Source: Spirosoma aureum (GTDB taxonomy: Bacteria; Bacteroidota; Bacteroidia; Cytophagales; Spirosomataceae). Taken from it: 64,000 bases of DNA. The stretch's first letter is position 1, and each line of letters begins with the position of its first letter. Shown here piece after piece: positions 1-8,584 of this stretch. Under the pieces are notes generated by a model that saw only the letters and a program-made list of their open reading frames with translations, did no database searches and was not told the origin of the DNA. The position numbers and the translations under genes are program-made. The DNA lies in NCBI RefSeq assembly GCF_011604685.1, contig NZ_CP050063.1:766501-830500 (forward strand), read 5' to 3'.

Positions 1-312
1 ACCGATCATCTGCCCAAGACGAAAAACTCGGATTATATCAGTAAACAACTCAATTACGACTATACGTACCTGGCTAACTTTTTTTCCGAATCAACCGGCA
101 TCACCATTGAGCATTTCATTATTGCCCACAAGGTTGAACGCATCAAAGAATTACTGTTATACGATGAACTCAATCTGAGCCAAATAGCCTATAAACTGAA
201 CTATAGTAGCGCAGCCCACTTATCCAATCAATTCAAAAAGGTCACCGGCCTGACGCCTAGTTTCTTTAAGCAGCTTAAACAAAAAAAAAGGACTCCCCTC
301 GAGGATCTTTGA
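1..312 (+). CDS. AraC-family transcriptional regulator, C-terminal part
   Basis: The window opens inside this gene; about 103 residues remain, ending in TGA at 310-312. The residues form a complete AraC-type double helix-turn-helix. The first helix pair lies around YTYLANFFSE and the second around LNLSQIAYKLNYSSAAHLSNQFKKVTG, split here only by description. The closing TGLTPSFFKQ segment is the usual end of AraC/XylS DNA-binding domains. The N-terminal sensing domain is outside the window, so the ligand and the class of regulator cannot be told. The next gene is on the same strand but about 260 bases away and need not be a target. The family call is firm; the role is unknown. Confidence 0.9.
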   Translation, partial: TDHLPKTKNSDYISKQLNYDYTYLANFFSESTGITIEHFIIAHKVERIKELLLYDELNLSQIAYKLNYSSAAHLSNQFKKVTGLTPSFFKQLKQKKRTPLEDL

Positions 313-569
313 TAAGGTTCTGTTGCCCAGTTCTCCGCAAAATACACACACCATAGCTTGGTGCAGGATTTGAAGAACCCTTCTCTGTAAATTTAAGCAT
401 CCAGCGGTCCGATAGTATATACCAAAGCCTGAGGCTCAGTTTAATAGTGTATGATTTTGTACAATATGTGTGAATTTAGCAACTATATTATTTAATTGTG
501 TAACTCTTTGCGCGGCTTTATTCCTCTACTTTGCTGACTAGTAGAGCAATAATTTATAAATCCGCAATA

Positions 570-1715
570 ATGATTAAAAACCTATTACTTACTTGTCTAA
601 GTGTAACTCTGTTATCAACTGTATCGGCAAGTTTCGGGCAGGCACCCAACTTGGGAACAGCCGCAACCTTTGCCTTATTTACCGCAAACGGAGCCTTTAC
701 CAATTCCGGCGCTTCATTGGTAACCGGTGACATTGGCACCAATGTTGGTGCCTTCAGTGGATTTCCAAGTCCCGGAACAGTTATTGGGAACATACGTCTG
801 CCAACCAGTCCGGAAGCAGCACAGGCGGCAATCGATGTGGTGGCTGCCTACAACTCGTTGACCCCTGCCGTTTGCGGCACTACGATACCCGCAGAATTAA
901 GTAGCCTGACACTCACCGCAGGCATTTCCTGTCAGAACCTGGCTGATCCTACTACGCTAAATGGTACCTTAACCTTAAGTGGGCCCGGGATATTCATTAT
1001 TAAGCTAAATAGTGCTTTAACGACTGCCACGAACTCAACCATTCTACTGACGAATGGTGCTACTGCCAATAATGTATTTTTTCAAATAAATGGAGCGGCC
1101 ACGCTCGGAACGGGTTCTACATTCAAGGGTACAATACTGGCCACGGGTGCCATTGTCCTGGCTACACAGGCTTCACTCGAAGGACGCGGCCTGTCAACGG
1201 CTGGAGCAATTACCTTAAACAATAATAATGTTACAGTCACGGGCAACGTGTTGCTTCCCGATTTAACGCCAATCATTAACTTACCCTCCAATAACTTTAC
1301 GACATCTGGAGCCGATCTAGTGAAAAACTTTACGATGGGTATATATGAAGTAGCAGGGCAGCCGACATCCAGCGGAAATATTGTCTTTACGATTACTGCC
1401 CCGTTTGGCTATACCCTGGCCTTTAACAGCAGCCTAACATCCATTGATGTGTCCGGAGGAAGTACCATTGCTGTTAATAATACGAATTGGGCGGTTACTT
1501 CTAATAATGGTTTGCAACTCACACTGACGATCAAGCCTGGGCAATTTATTGCTGCCAGCCCAGGAAATTCGATCATTGGGTTTACTATCACTCGAACCGT
1601 AGCTAACTCGAACGGTACAGCTAACATAACGGTGAACGTGGCAGATGATGCCTCGAAAACCTACGATAATAACCCGGCAAACAATATTTACGCTAGAAAT
1701 ATCAACGCATTGTAA
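570..1715 (+). CDS. Secreted DUF3494 (ice-binding-like) protein
   Basis: A 381-residue exported protein. The ATG at 570 is chosen because a typical signal peptide follows (two lysine-containing residues, a leucine-rich core, then ASFGQ). A start at 531 would put 13 unlikely residues before it. Residues about 25-235 match the DUF3494 fold: it opens with LGTAATFALFTANGAFTNSG, has GDIGTN and PGTVIGNI segments, and a middle rich in T, N and A (GSTFKGTILA). That fold is a beta-solenoid known from microbial ice-binding proteins. Residues about 240-381 form a separate beta-rich domain resembling DUF11/CARDB surface domains and end in NPANNIYARNINAL. No type IX sorting domain or LPXTG motif is visible. 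Many DUF3494 proteins have unproven ice activity and may be adhesins, so the fold call is firmer than the function. Confidence 0.85.
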   Translation: MIKNLLLTCLSVTLLSTVSASFGQAPNLGTAATFALFTANGAFTNSGASLVTGDIGTNVGAFSGFPSPGTVIGNIRLPTSPEAAQAAIDVVAAYNSLTPAVCGTTIPAELSSLTLTAGISCQNLADPTTLNGTLTLSGPGIFIIKLNSALTTATNSTILLTNGATANNVFFQINGAATLGTGSTFKGTILATGAIVLATQASLEGRGLSTAGAITLNNNNVTVTGNVLLPDLTPIINLPSNNFTTSGADLVKNFTMGIYEVAGQPTSSGNIVFTITAPFGYTLAFNSSLTSIDVSGGSTIAVNNTNWAVTSNNGLQLTLTIKPGQFIAASPGNSIIGFTITRTVANSNGTANITVNVADDASKTYDNNPANNIYARNINAL

Positions 1716-1890
1716 ACCTTATAAAGCCGTTTGAAATTGTCGGAAAACAAGGAAATAGCATAGTACAACCATTGAACTGCTCTAGATTAAACAGGCTTTG
1801 CTATGCAAGTATCTGATCAGTGAAACCGTAATAAAGACGAGCGAAGCAAAGAGCTTTACAAGATTTTATATTTACATTAATAGGAGAGCC

Positions 1891-2133
1891 ATGCAGGAGT
1901 TATTTTATATTTTCAAGATTCAACGGCAGAACGGATCCCACGAACCATTACCATATTCACTCTATCCACTTATCACCGCCTATCCCAAAGATGCAGGATC
2001 GGTTTCGAATTACCCCAATGAACATTTGCTAGATCCTTTTAAAACTGAAGAGCAAGCCAAAAATTACATCGAGCAACAAAACGGCCGGTACGGAACGCTT
2101 GTAATTATTAAGACTTATGGCGATCTCATGTAA
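1891..2133 (+). CDS. Small hypothetical protein
   Basis: An 80-residue protein of unknown function. I place the start at ATG 1891 because AGGAG lies directly upstream at 1882-1886, a rare clear ribosome binding site in this window. Longer versions would begin at a non-ATG codon in 1798. The sequence is soluble and mixed in charge, with no signal peptide or membrane segment. It has an aromatic start (MQELFYIFKIQ) and an acidic middle (FKTEEQAKNYIEQQNGRYG) that looks like a compact alpha/beta protein. The gene ends right where the remains of a minus-strand pseudogene begin, so the two are convergent. I do not recognise a family. Confidence 0.5.
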   Translation: MQELFYIFKIQRQNGSHEPLPYSLYPLITAYPKDAGSVSNYPNEHLLDPFKTEEQAKNYIEQQNGRYGTLVIIKTYGDLM

Positions 2134-2139
2134 ATAGGG

Positions 2140-3111
2140 GTGGTCCTAACCACCAAGGCCGGAATGCCGGTTTTTGCAGTCGGCATATAGGCTTTTTCTG
2201 GAGGATAGGTCAGAAACTGGGGATGTAGGTCATCAACACGTCTGCTCCAGGGTCAACACGCTGTGGATCAAGGAGTCCACCATACGGCAAACTATCGGTT
2301 TCTTCAAAGCCTTTCAGAATGGGGTGGCGTTTAGTCGTTCCTACGTTTGATTCCTGACTCGTATGCGGTCCTTTCACCTGAGCATGTAGCTCAGGGGTCA
2401 GCCGTACATAGGTGTGATAGGTATCGCGAGCCAGCTTTTGTTCCGGTATAGACTTTTCTATGGTCGTTGGTGCGTGAACCCCGAACAGACCAGCCAGGGC
2501 CTAATCCGGGCGAGCATCACCCCACTCATCGTACAGGCTGGATTCGCCGGTGGCAATCAGACTGCCAGAATAGCGGGGATATGTTCCTGATAATAAAGGC
2601 TGAAGATGCAGGAGATGTATAGATCGTCGGACTTGTAGGGTTTGCCTTGTCCGTCAATGGCAAACCAACCGGGATGCGCTTTGTAAAAATCTTCATGTGC
2701 CCGGTTGGAGTCCATACGGATAAAAACGGCCAGACCGTCTTCGTGAGCCCCCTTGCAAAGCTCTCCGAACAAATCGCGATCACCCAGGTACTCGGCTTTA
2801 TGATGGAACGGGATTCTGTTTGGATAATAGGCTACAATCCCCCCAGCATTGACGATGATCCCGCCAAGTTCGGTTCGTTTCCAGTAGTTTCGCCACCAAC
2901 CGATGGCGTAGTGCAGGGGATCTTTTTCGGTAATATTGACTTGTCTCCAGCGTGTGACGGTTTTGTACCAGGGAAGTACTTTCGTATCTGAATGTATGGT
3001 TTGTCTAGTTAGTGCATCCAGCGTAACAAAGGGACTACTAGTGGCTAAAAAAGTTGTACCTGCCGACGTGTTTTTCAAAAAACTCCGTCTACTGTTTTCA
3101 GTATCATTCAT
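2140..3111 (-). pseudogene. Decayed Tat-type glycosidase-like gene (GHL6 / beta-galactosidase-trimerisation type)
   Basis: The intact 5' part, 3111 down to about 2560, encodes a twin-arginine-like signal (SRRSFLK) and a region typical of putative Bacteroidota glycosidases: WYKTVTRWRQVNITEKDP, GGIVAYYPNR, FIRMDSNRAHEDFYKAHPGW. It breaks off after QEHIPAIL. The reading resumes in another frame with SLIATGESSLYDEWGDARPD, hits an in-frame TAG where the family has an aromatic residue, and continues with HPILKGFEETDSLPYGG and RVDPGADVLMTYIP. It then shifts frame again into YPPEKAYMPTAKTGIPALVV near 2145. From family knowledge, a stretch of very roughly 200 residues is missing between the two halves. 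This is an internal deletion plus one nonsense change and at least one frameshift, so the gene is dead. The exact substrate of the family is not known to me. Confidence 0.8.
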
Positions 3112-3189
3112 TCATACGGATTGAGGAGAATCTGCTTGGGTACGTGGTGAAACAAGCAGCAAGGGTGAACAGATTGAATTTCGTTCTGC

Positions 3190-4296
3190 TTAAAACTTAT
3201 AAAGCAGCAGACCATACCCAACCCCAGCAGGATCGGCGGTATTCGCCAGTTGAAAAGCCATGTATTTTCCGTCATTGGATACGACCGGGTTGGACGCCTT
3301 GCCGCCTTCAAAGTCATTGAAATTGGTGAGTCGAACAAAGTCCTTCCCGGTTCCGTCGAGCTTCAGTTTCCAGATGTCGATGTTCGATCCACCTCGCTTT
3401 CCGCCTAGCCAATCGCACTGCCGGTCGGCTTCTACCAGCGTGTACTTACCTCCGGGAAAAATCCCTTCACATTCGTTGTAGGTAGTAGGCTTCTTAGAGT
3501 GGTTGATAACTTCGTTCGTTTTCAGATCGAGGGTCATTACAGATGCCAACTGGCCGATTTGTTTACCGGCGGCATCCCGAATGGGCTCGTACCGAACGAA
3601 GGTCATTTTCGAGTCATTATCAAAAAAGTCCTGGGCTTCATATGGATACCCGGCTCCTTCGTAAACCGTCTTTTGGTTAATCAGTTTGGGCGTACCACCC
3701 GACAAATCGACTTCACAAACGGTTAGACGGGATGCGTGTTCGGCTAGTTGAGGAACCTGATCATGCACTTGCGAATAGGCGATTTTCATACTTTTCTTCG
3801 AAATAGCCATTCCTTCGCTCATAAGTACACCCAGCTTAATTGGTTTTGAACCCGGTACTTTGCTTAGGTACCAAAGCTCATTATCTCTGGATCGGCTGAT
3901 ACGGATATCTTCAAATTTCTCCGGGCCAATCAGGATATAATCGCCATTCGACAGGTGCATAACTCGTAGAAAAACGGCAGCCGGTACGTTGCAGGTCAGG
4001 CATTTAATCTGTCGAGTGGCCAAATCCAGCACCATCGCATCGCCAAAACTTTTGGTCATGAACGCAATCCGTTTGCTATCGGGCGAAAAATCAGCTCGTT
4101 CGCCGAAGCCAGTTAGCACGTCGATGTTTTTGGGTAAATGGTCGAGTGGGTTGCCCACTTTTCGTTTTTTCAGGGTATCATCCGATACAGATTTCCCACT
4201 GTAAAGCTGAAAAGCAATGTTTCTGCCCTGAAACGGAACGCTAACGGCCGATACTATACATAAAGAAATGGCGACAAAGAAGGCTAATCCATTCAT
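3190..4296 (-). CDS. Secreted TolB-like (PD40) beta-propeller protein
   Basis: A 368-residue protein with an N-terminal signal peptide (MNGLAFFVAISLCIVSAVSV). The rest is beta-propeller repeats of the PD40/WD40-like type: FSPDSKRIAFMTKSF near residue 70, then blades containing ISKKSMKIAYSQ, DNDSKMTFVRYE, FPGGKYTLVEAD and VVSNDGKYMAFQLAN. It resembles oligogalacturonate lyase-type or TolB-type propellers, but I see no enzymatic motif that would settle this. It lies just upstream of the pseudogene at 2140-3111, on the same strand with about 80 bases between them, so the two may once have formed an operon for glycan breakdown. Export to the periplasm is likely. The function is inferred only at fold level. 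Confidence 0.75.
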   Translation of the reverse strand: MNGLAFFVAISLCIVSAVSVPFQGRNIAFQLYSGKSVSDDTLKKRKVGNPLDHLPKNIDVLTGFGERADFSPDSKRIAFMTKSFGDAMVLDLATRQIKCLTCNVPAAVFLRVMHLSNGDYILIGPEKFEDIRISRSRDNELWYLSKVPGSKPIKLGVLMSEGMAISKKSMKIAYSQVHDQVPQLAEHASRLTVCEVDLSGGTPKLINQKTVYEGAGYPYEAQDFFDNDSKMTFVRYEPIRDAAGKQIGQLASVMTLDLKTNEVINHSKKPTTYNECEGIFPGGKYTLVEADRQCDWLGGKRGGSNIDIWKLKLDGTGKDFVRLTNFNDFEGGKASNPVVSNDGKYMAFQLANTADPAGVGYGLLLYKF

Positions 4297-4744
4297 GTCA
4301 ATAAGGGTTTGGGTTGATCGATTCTGGCTGAACCTTGGTCTACAGCTACCGCACGGCGGTTAGCTCGCCTGTTTATCAGTATCATACATTTTTTGAGCCC
4401 AAATCGAAAGAGAATGGACTTAATAGCGACCTGTCGTCAGTAGTTACGTCATTTCAGAATGAATAAAGTTTGGCTTGGGTCGTTCTCAACGGTACAATAA
4501 AGGTTAGTTACATATTTGTCCATTGCAAAATCGTCCTCCCGAGCCATGCTTGGGACTGCCAGCTGAATCCTCCTCCAGTCATATCTATTTTTTTACTCCC
4601 CCCGGCTTATCGGTTTCTGACTAAGGAAAAGGATTCTTTACCAGATCCGATAGAGCAGTATTCAATATTTAACAATATTAATGTTCGATCCAATTTGCCT
4701 AAACAGATAGCGCAATGCGGGTAGTTGTTTTATTAGCGGCCCTA
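4297..4744. other. Non-coding stretch between propeller gene and tRNA-Gly terminator
   Basis: About 450 bases with no convincing gene. One 84-codon plus-strand frame (4470-4724) is compositionally unremarkable and has no family signal, so I treat it as chance. The part nearest 4297 should hold the promoter of the minus-strand propeller gene, but I see no clear TAnnTTTG box. Confidence 0.5.
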
Positions 4745-4784
4745 TGAAAAACAAAAAGCACTTACGGTTTTTTCGTAAGTGCTT
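4745..4784 (-). terminator. Intrinsic terminator of tRNA-Gly
   Basis: An 11-bp perfect stem (AAGCACTTACG at 4756-4766 against CGTAAGTGCTT at 4774-4784) with a 7-base loop. Read on the minus strand it is followed by a T-rich run at 4755-4745. It starts 22 bases past the 3' end of tRNA-Gly. Confidence 0.8.
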
Positions 4785-4806
4785 GACGGTGAGTTCGGAA
4801 TCTTGG

Positions 4807-4879
4807 AGCGGGAAATGGGTCTCGAACCCACGGCCTGCAGCTTGGGAAGCTGCCGCTCTACCAACTGAGCTACTCCCGC
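4807..4879 (-). tRNA. tRNA-Gly (anticodon CCC)
   Basis: A 73-base cloverleaf on the minus strand beginning GCGGGAGTAGCTCAG. The acceptor stem GCGGGAG pairs with TTCCCGC, with a G-T pair at the inner end. The D arm is GCTC/GAGC. The anticodon stem GCAGC/GCTGC encloses the loop TTCCCAA, giving anticodon CCC, which reads GGG. The T arm contains GGTTCGAGACC. CCA is not encoded. A terminator hairpin follows 22 bases downstream. Confidence 0.95.
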
Positions 4880-4978
4880 TTGTTTTTGGTAAGACAAACA
4901 TCCATAAAATGACGGACTTTGTCAAGTCTTTTCGATAGATGGTATTTTTTCCTTTCTTTTGGGCAAAATAGCTTTTCT

Positions 4979-7042
4979 ATGACTCCCAACCCAACCCCTG
5001 CCCACAAGCCATTCATCTCTGATAAGGAATCGCCCGCGGAGTTTACCCTCAAAGCGATTATTACGGGGGCGGTTTTTGGCGTTCTTTTTGGAGCGGCTAC
5101 CGTCTATTTATCACTCAAGGCCGGTCTATCCGTATCGGCTTCTATTCCAATTGCGGTACTGGCCATTTCGCTCGGACGTCGGTTTCTCAATACCACCATC
5201 CTCGAAAATAACATTATTCAGACAACCGGTTCGGCAGGAGAAAGTATTGCCTCGGGCGTAGTCTTCACAATGCCAGGATTTCTGTTCCTGACCGGTGGAA
5301 GTGGGGCCGACTTTTTTAACTACTGGACTATTCTGACACTGGCTATTCTGGGTGGGCTGATCGGTACTTTAATGATGATTCCCCTACGTCGATCGCTTAT
5401 CGTGCAAGAGCATGGCAAACTGCCCTATCCTGAAGGTACGGCCTGTGCGTCGGTATTGATTGCGGGTGAAAAAGGGGGAGATTTCGCTAAAACGGCTTAT
5501 CAGGGTTTGGGTATCGCCTTGCTTTATGCTCTGTTACAAAAAGTATTACACGTTGTGGCTGAGGTACCGGTCTGGGCAACGAAACAGGCGAATCGCTTCT
5601 TTCCGTCTGCGCAGGTTGCGGGCGAAATCACCCCGGAGTATCTGGGTGTTGGTTATATTATTGGCTTCCGGATTTCGGCCGTATTGGTCGGAGGAGGTAT
5701 TTTGGCGTGGCTGGCGCTCATTCCACTACTGGCGTCGGTTGTTCCGGGCGATACCATTGCTCTACAACTTCAGAAACTTGGTTATCTGGACAATCTACAA
5801 ACCGCAGGCGGACCGGGTGGCTGGAACCCTGCAACCCATACCTTCGCCGATACGGCAGCGGCTATCTACCGGGCCTATATCCGGCAAATTGGGGCCGGAG
5901 CTGTTACGGCGGGGGGCTTTATGACGCTGATTAAAACCATTCCAACCATTGTTTCTTCATTTCGGCAAAGTTTTAGTAAATCATCGATCAACGCGATTGA
6001 AACGGAAGATGCACTGAGTGAAAGTGACCGTACACCACGAACTGAGCGGGATCTGAGCGTTAGAATCGTTATTGTTGGTAGCATCGTACTGGCCGCATTG
6101 ATGGTTGTGTTACCACAGATTCCCGGCGATTCGCTACTGACCAAGCTGCTAATTGCGGTGTTGGTGATTGTCTTTGGTTTCTTTTTTGTGACAGTTGCCA
6201 GTCGGATTGTTGGGTTGATTGGGTCGAGTTCTTCGCCCGTTTCGGGAATGACCATTGCTACGATTATGGGAACATCCCTCGTTTTTATCGCTTTAGGTTT
6301 AACGGGAAAGGTCTATGAACCCGCCGTTCTGGTTGTAGGAAGCATGATCTGTGTGGCGGCTGCCAATGCTGGCGGAACGTCACAGGATCTAAAAACGGGC
6401 TATTTGGTCGGAGCAACGCCTAAATACCAGCAAATGGCCTTGTTTATCGGCGTTATCGTATCGTCGTTGGTCGTTGGTGCCACCGTGAAAATCCTGGATA
6501 CGCCAACGCCCGATCTGCTGGCCCAGGGGATTACACATGCCATAGGTTCTGATAAATTTCCTGCACCACAGGGAACGCTCATGGCTACGCTCATTAAAGG
6601 GCTTTTATCGTTCAATCTGGATTGGCAGTTCGTGTTGGTTGGCGCCTTTACGGCTTTTGTCTTTGAGTTATGCGGAGTTAGTGCACTAGCGTTTGCCGTA
6701 GGTCTTTACCTGCCGCTCTCGACAACTCTGCCGATCTTCTGTGGTGGTCTCGTTAAAGCCATTGTCGACTGGAATGCCAAGCGGAAAGGAACCGTAGAAG
6801 AAGATGCTGACCTGGGCAAAGGAAATCTCTTCGCAACAGGACTGGTGGCCGGGGGAGCGCTGGCCGGTGTAGCAATCGCCTTACTATCCGTTAATGAGTC
6901 AATCTATAACGGACTGACAGCCTTAACGCTTGAACCAGCTCTGGCGGGTGCATTAGGCGAAGGGGGATATATGCTACTGGGTGCACTGGCGTTTGCCGGA
7001 TTAGCGGGCATTCTCTGGCGCGTGGCAGAAAGTAAACGGTAA
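4979..7042 (+). CDS. OPT-family oligopeptide transporter
   Basis: A 687-residue integral membrane protein of the OPT superfamily, which imports short peptides or metal chelates by proton coupling. The ATG at 4979 opens a hydrophilic N-terminus (MTPNPTPAHKPFIS) before the first membrane segment. Starting upstream at 4919 would read through the tRNA promoter region. Family hallmarks are the TLKAIITGAVFG first helix, the QTTGSAGESIASG segment around residue 85 and PLRRSLIVQEHGKLPYPEGTAC around residue 140, given here only as landmarks, plus NAGGTSQDLKTGYLVGATP near residue 470. About 14-16 hydrophobic segments are visible. The gene ends 12 bases before the convergent peptidase gene at 7055, an intriguing pairing of a peptide importer and a peptidase. 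The exact substrate cannot be read from sequence. Confidence 0.93.
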   Translation: MTPNPTPAHKPFISDKESPAEFTLKAIITGAVFGVLFGAATVYLSLKAGLSVSASIPIAVLAISLGRRFLNTTILENNIIQTTGSAGESIASGVVFTMPGFLFLTGGSGADFFNYWTILTLAILGGLIGTLMMIPLRRSLIVQEHGKLPYPEGTACASVLIAGEKGGDFAKTAYQGLGIALLYALLQKVLHVVAEVPVWATKQANRFFPSAQVAGEITPEYLGVGYIIGFRISAVLVGGGILAWLALIPLLASVVPGDTIALQLQKLGYLDNLQTAGGPGGWNPATHTFADTAAAIYRAYIRQIGAGAVTAGGFMTLIKTIPTIVSSFRQSFSKSSINAIETEDALSESDRTPRTERDLSVRIVIVGSIVLAALMVVLPQIPGDSLLTKLLIAVLVIVFGFFFVTVASRIVGLIGSSSSPVSGMTIATIMGTSLVFIALGLTGKVYEPAVLVVGSMICVAAANAGGTSQDLKTGYLVGATPKYQQMALFIGVIVSSLVVGATVKILDTPTPDLLAQGITHAIGSDKFPAPQGTLMATLIKGLLSFNLDWQFVLVGAFTAFVFELCGVSALAFAVGLYLPLSTTLPIFCGGLVKAIVDWNAKRKGTVEEDADLGKGNLFATGLVAGGALAGVAIALLSVNESIYNGLTALTLEPALAGALGEGGYMLLGALAFAGLAGILWRVAESKR

Positions 7043-7054
7043 CGATTTGGCGTA

Positions 7055-8182
7055 TTAACGGGCTTGCCCTGCCTTCTTTAGTAAGTCCACTACTTTTTCG
7101 ATGGGTAGTTGCTCAACCTGATGCCCTTGATCACCGGTGAGCGTTTGGGCGGCAAATAATGAATTGATGATGGCTTCTTCGGTAGCTTCAATGGCTGCCA
7201 GAAACAAAGGAGAAACGTTGTCATTGCGCAGTACCTTTAGTTCATCGAGCGAAGTGGCGGCTTCATGCGAAATCTGATAAGCAGTTGAGACCGCAATGAC
7301 ATAATCGCCACTTCCGTTCGACGCAATGCCCCCTGTTTGAGCCAGTCCCATAAACGCCCGTTTTGCCAGGCGCTTGAGGTTACGGGCGTCTAAAGGCGCG
7401 TCGGTCAGTACGATCATCATGCAGGAGCCGTCCAGATTTTTTTTAAAATCATAGCGTCCCAAGGCGACACCCACCGGTACGCCCGCAATTTGTAGAACCC
7501 CGCCAAAGTTCGTCTGGACAAGTGCCCCAACCGTATAGCCGCCCAGGGATGCGGGTAATTTTCGGGATGCGGTTCCGATACCGCCTTTAAAGCCAAAACA
7601 AACAGTTCCTGTTCCTGCTCCGACATTACCCTCTTCGACGGGGCCGGTTTTGGCTTGCCGAATCGCATCCAGAACGTGCTGCTTCGTCACGTGCCGACCA
7701 CGAATGTCGTTCAGAAAGCCATCGTTCGTTTCACCGACCACTGAATTCACGGAACGAACCTGCTCATTGCCTTTTTGGGACAATGTATAGTCAATTAGCG
7801 CATCGGCAGCGGTTGGTACGCTCAGGGTATTCGTCAAAACAATGGGCGTTTCGAGTGTGCCAAGCTCTTCGACCTGACTGTAGCCAGTCAGTTTGCCGAA
7901 TCCATTACCGATATAAATAGCCGCTGGACTTTTCTGCTGAAACTGATTGCCATCGTGTGGGAGAATAGCCGTAACACCCGTTTGAATGGACTGCCCCTCT
8001 TTGAGTGTTACCTGCCCAACCCGGACTCCTGGCACATCTGTTATCGCATTGAACGGGCCAGTGGGAAGTACGCCCAGTTTAATACCATAATCGCGGGGGC
8101 GTTTGGATGTCTGGGCCATTACGGACTGAGCAGTACTGAAAAATAGCGTAGTTAGTATGAATAAGCGGTAAACAAGTGGCAT
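7055..8182 (-). CDS. P1-family peptidase (DmpA/BapA type)
   Basis: A 375-residue enzyme of the DmpA family (MEROPS S58/P1), which are N-terminal nucleophile aminopeptidases that self-cleave into two chains. A signal peptide (LFILTTLFFSTAQSVMAQ) predicts a periplasmic enzyme. Family landmarks are the opening DYGIKLGVLPTGPFNAITDVPGV, GVTAILPHDG, the Gly-rich GNVGAGTGTVCFGFKGGIGT and the SNGSGDY segment near residue 270 that holds the likely self-cleavage serine. The C-terminal NSLFAAQTLTG is also typical. Length is normal for the family. Known members act on small peptides with N-terminal D- or beta-amino acids or amides; which applies here is not known. The gene is convergent with the OPT transporter, leaving only 12 bases between stops. 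Confidence 0.92.
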   Translation of the reverse strand: MPLVYRLFILTTLFFSTAQSVMAQTSKRPRDYGIKLGVLPTGPFNAITDVPGVRVGQVTLKEGQSIQTGVTAILPHDGNQFQQKSPAAIYIGNGFGKLTGYSQVEELGTLETPIVLTNTLSVPTAADALIDYTLSQKGNEQVRSVNSVVGETNDGFLNDIRGRHVTKQHVLDAIRQAKTGPVEEGNVGAGTGTVCFGFKGGIGTASRKLPASLGGYTVGALVQTNFGGVLQIAGVPVGVALGRYDFKKNLDGSCMMIVLTDAPLDARNLKRLAKRAFMGLAQTGGIASNGSGDYVIAVSTAYQISHEAATSLDELKVLRNDNVSPLFLAAIEATEEAIINSLFAAQTLTGDQGHQVEQLPIEKVVDLLKKAGQAR

Positions 8183-8252
8183 TCCGTTGAGCAGTTAAAG
8201 TGCCTTTTGCAGGCTAATTTACGGCATTGCCGCATAGAATCGCACAAGCCCT

Positions 8253-8546
8253 TTACGGGATGATGGTGCTCTTTATGTCTGCCGCTAATCCTTCTACGGT
8301 AAGGATCGATCCCGAAGGAGACTTTACCAGTTGCAGGATGAGGCCGTCGCAGGTGGGACAGCGTAGCACCAGACCTGGCCCACGGACATAAGCCAATAGA
8401 TTCGCAAAAATGCCTTCTTTGTGGCAATGGCTGCACGTCATCTGAAGTATGGTAACGTCCAGATTTAGCAGCATCTGCAATTCACCGGCCACTGCGTTGC
8501 CATCTAACCGCAGCGCCCGATCTATGGTATCCGTATCTGTGATCAT
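8253..8546 (-). CDS. DUF6510 family zinc-ribbon protein
   Basis: A 97-residue protein. The start at 8546 (MITDTDTIDRALRLDGNAVAGELQ) is chosen because members of DUF6510 begin close to the LDGNA.AG segment, and an upstream start would run back into the reductase gene. Two CxxC pairs (CSHCHKEG and CPTCDGL) about 30 residues apart make a likely zinc ribbon. Between them is YVRGPGLVLRC, and after them LILQLVKSP. It is the last of three same-strand genes with 38 bases to the preceding reductase. The reaction or partner is unknown. Its constant company with redox enzymes suggests an accessory or electron-transfer role, which is inference. Confidence 0.75.
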   Translation of the reverse strand: MITDTDTIDRALRLDGNAVAGELQMLLNLDVTILQMTCSHCHKEGIFANLLAYVRGPGLVLRCPTCDGLILQLVKSPSGSILTVEGLAADIKSTIIP

Positions 8547-8584
8547 GGTACATTCTGCCTGAAATGAAGTGAGACGATCAGGTA

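Noticed and set aside
2647..2991. 114-codon plus-strand frame over the pseudogene
   Set aside because: It is antisense to the recognisable glycosidase-like remnant and has no family match.
5460..5924. 154-codon open frame in another frame of the OPT transporter
   Set aside because: Arginine-rich shadow with no domain, entirely within the transporter gene.
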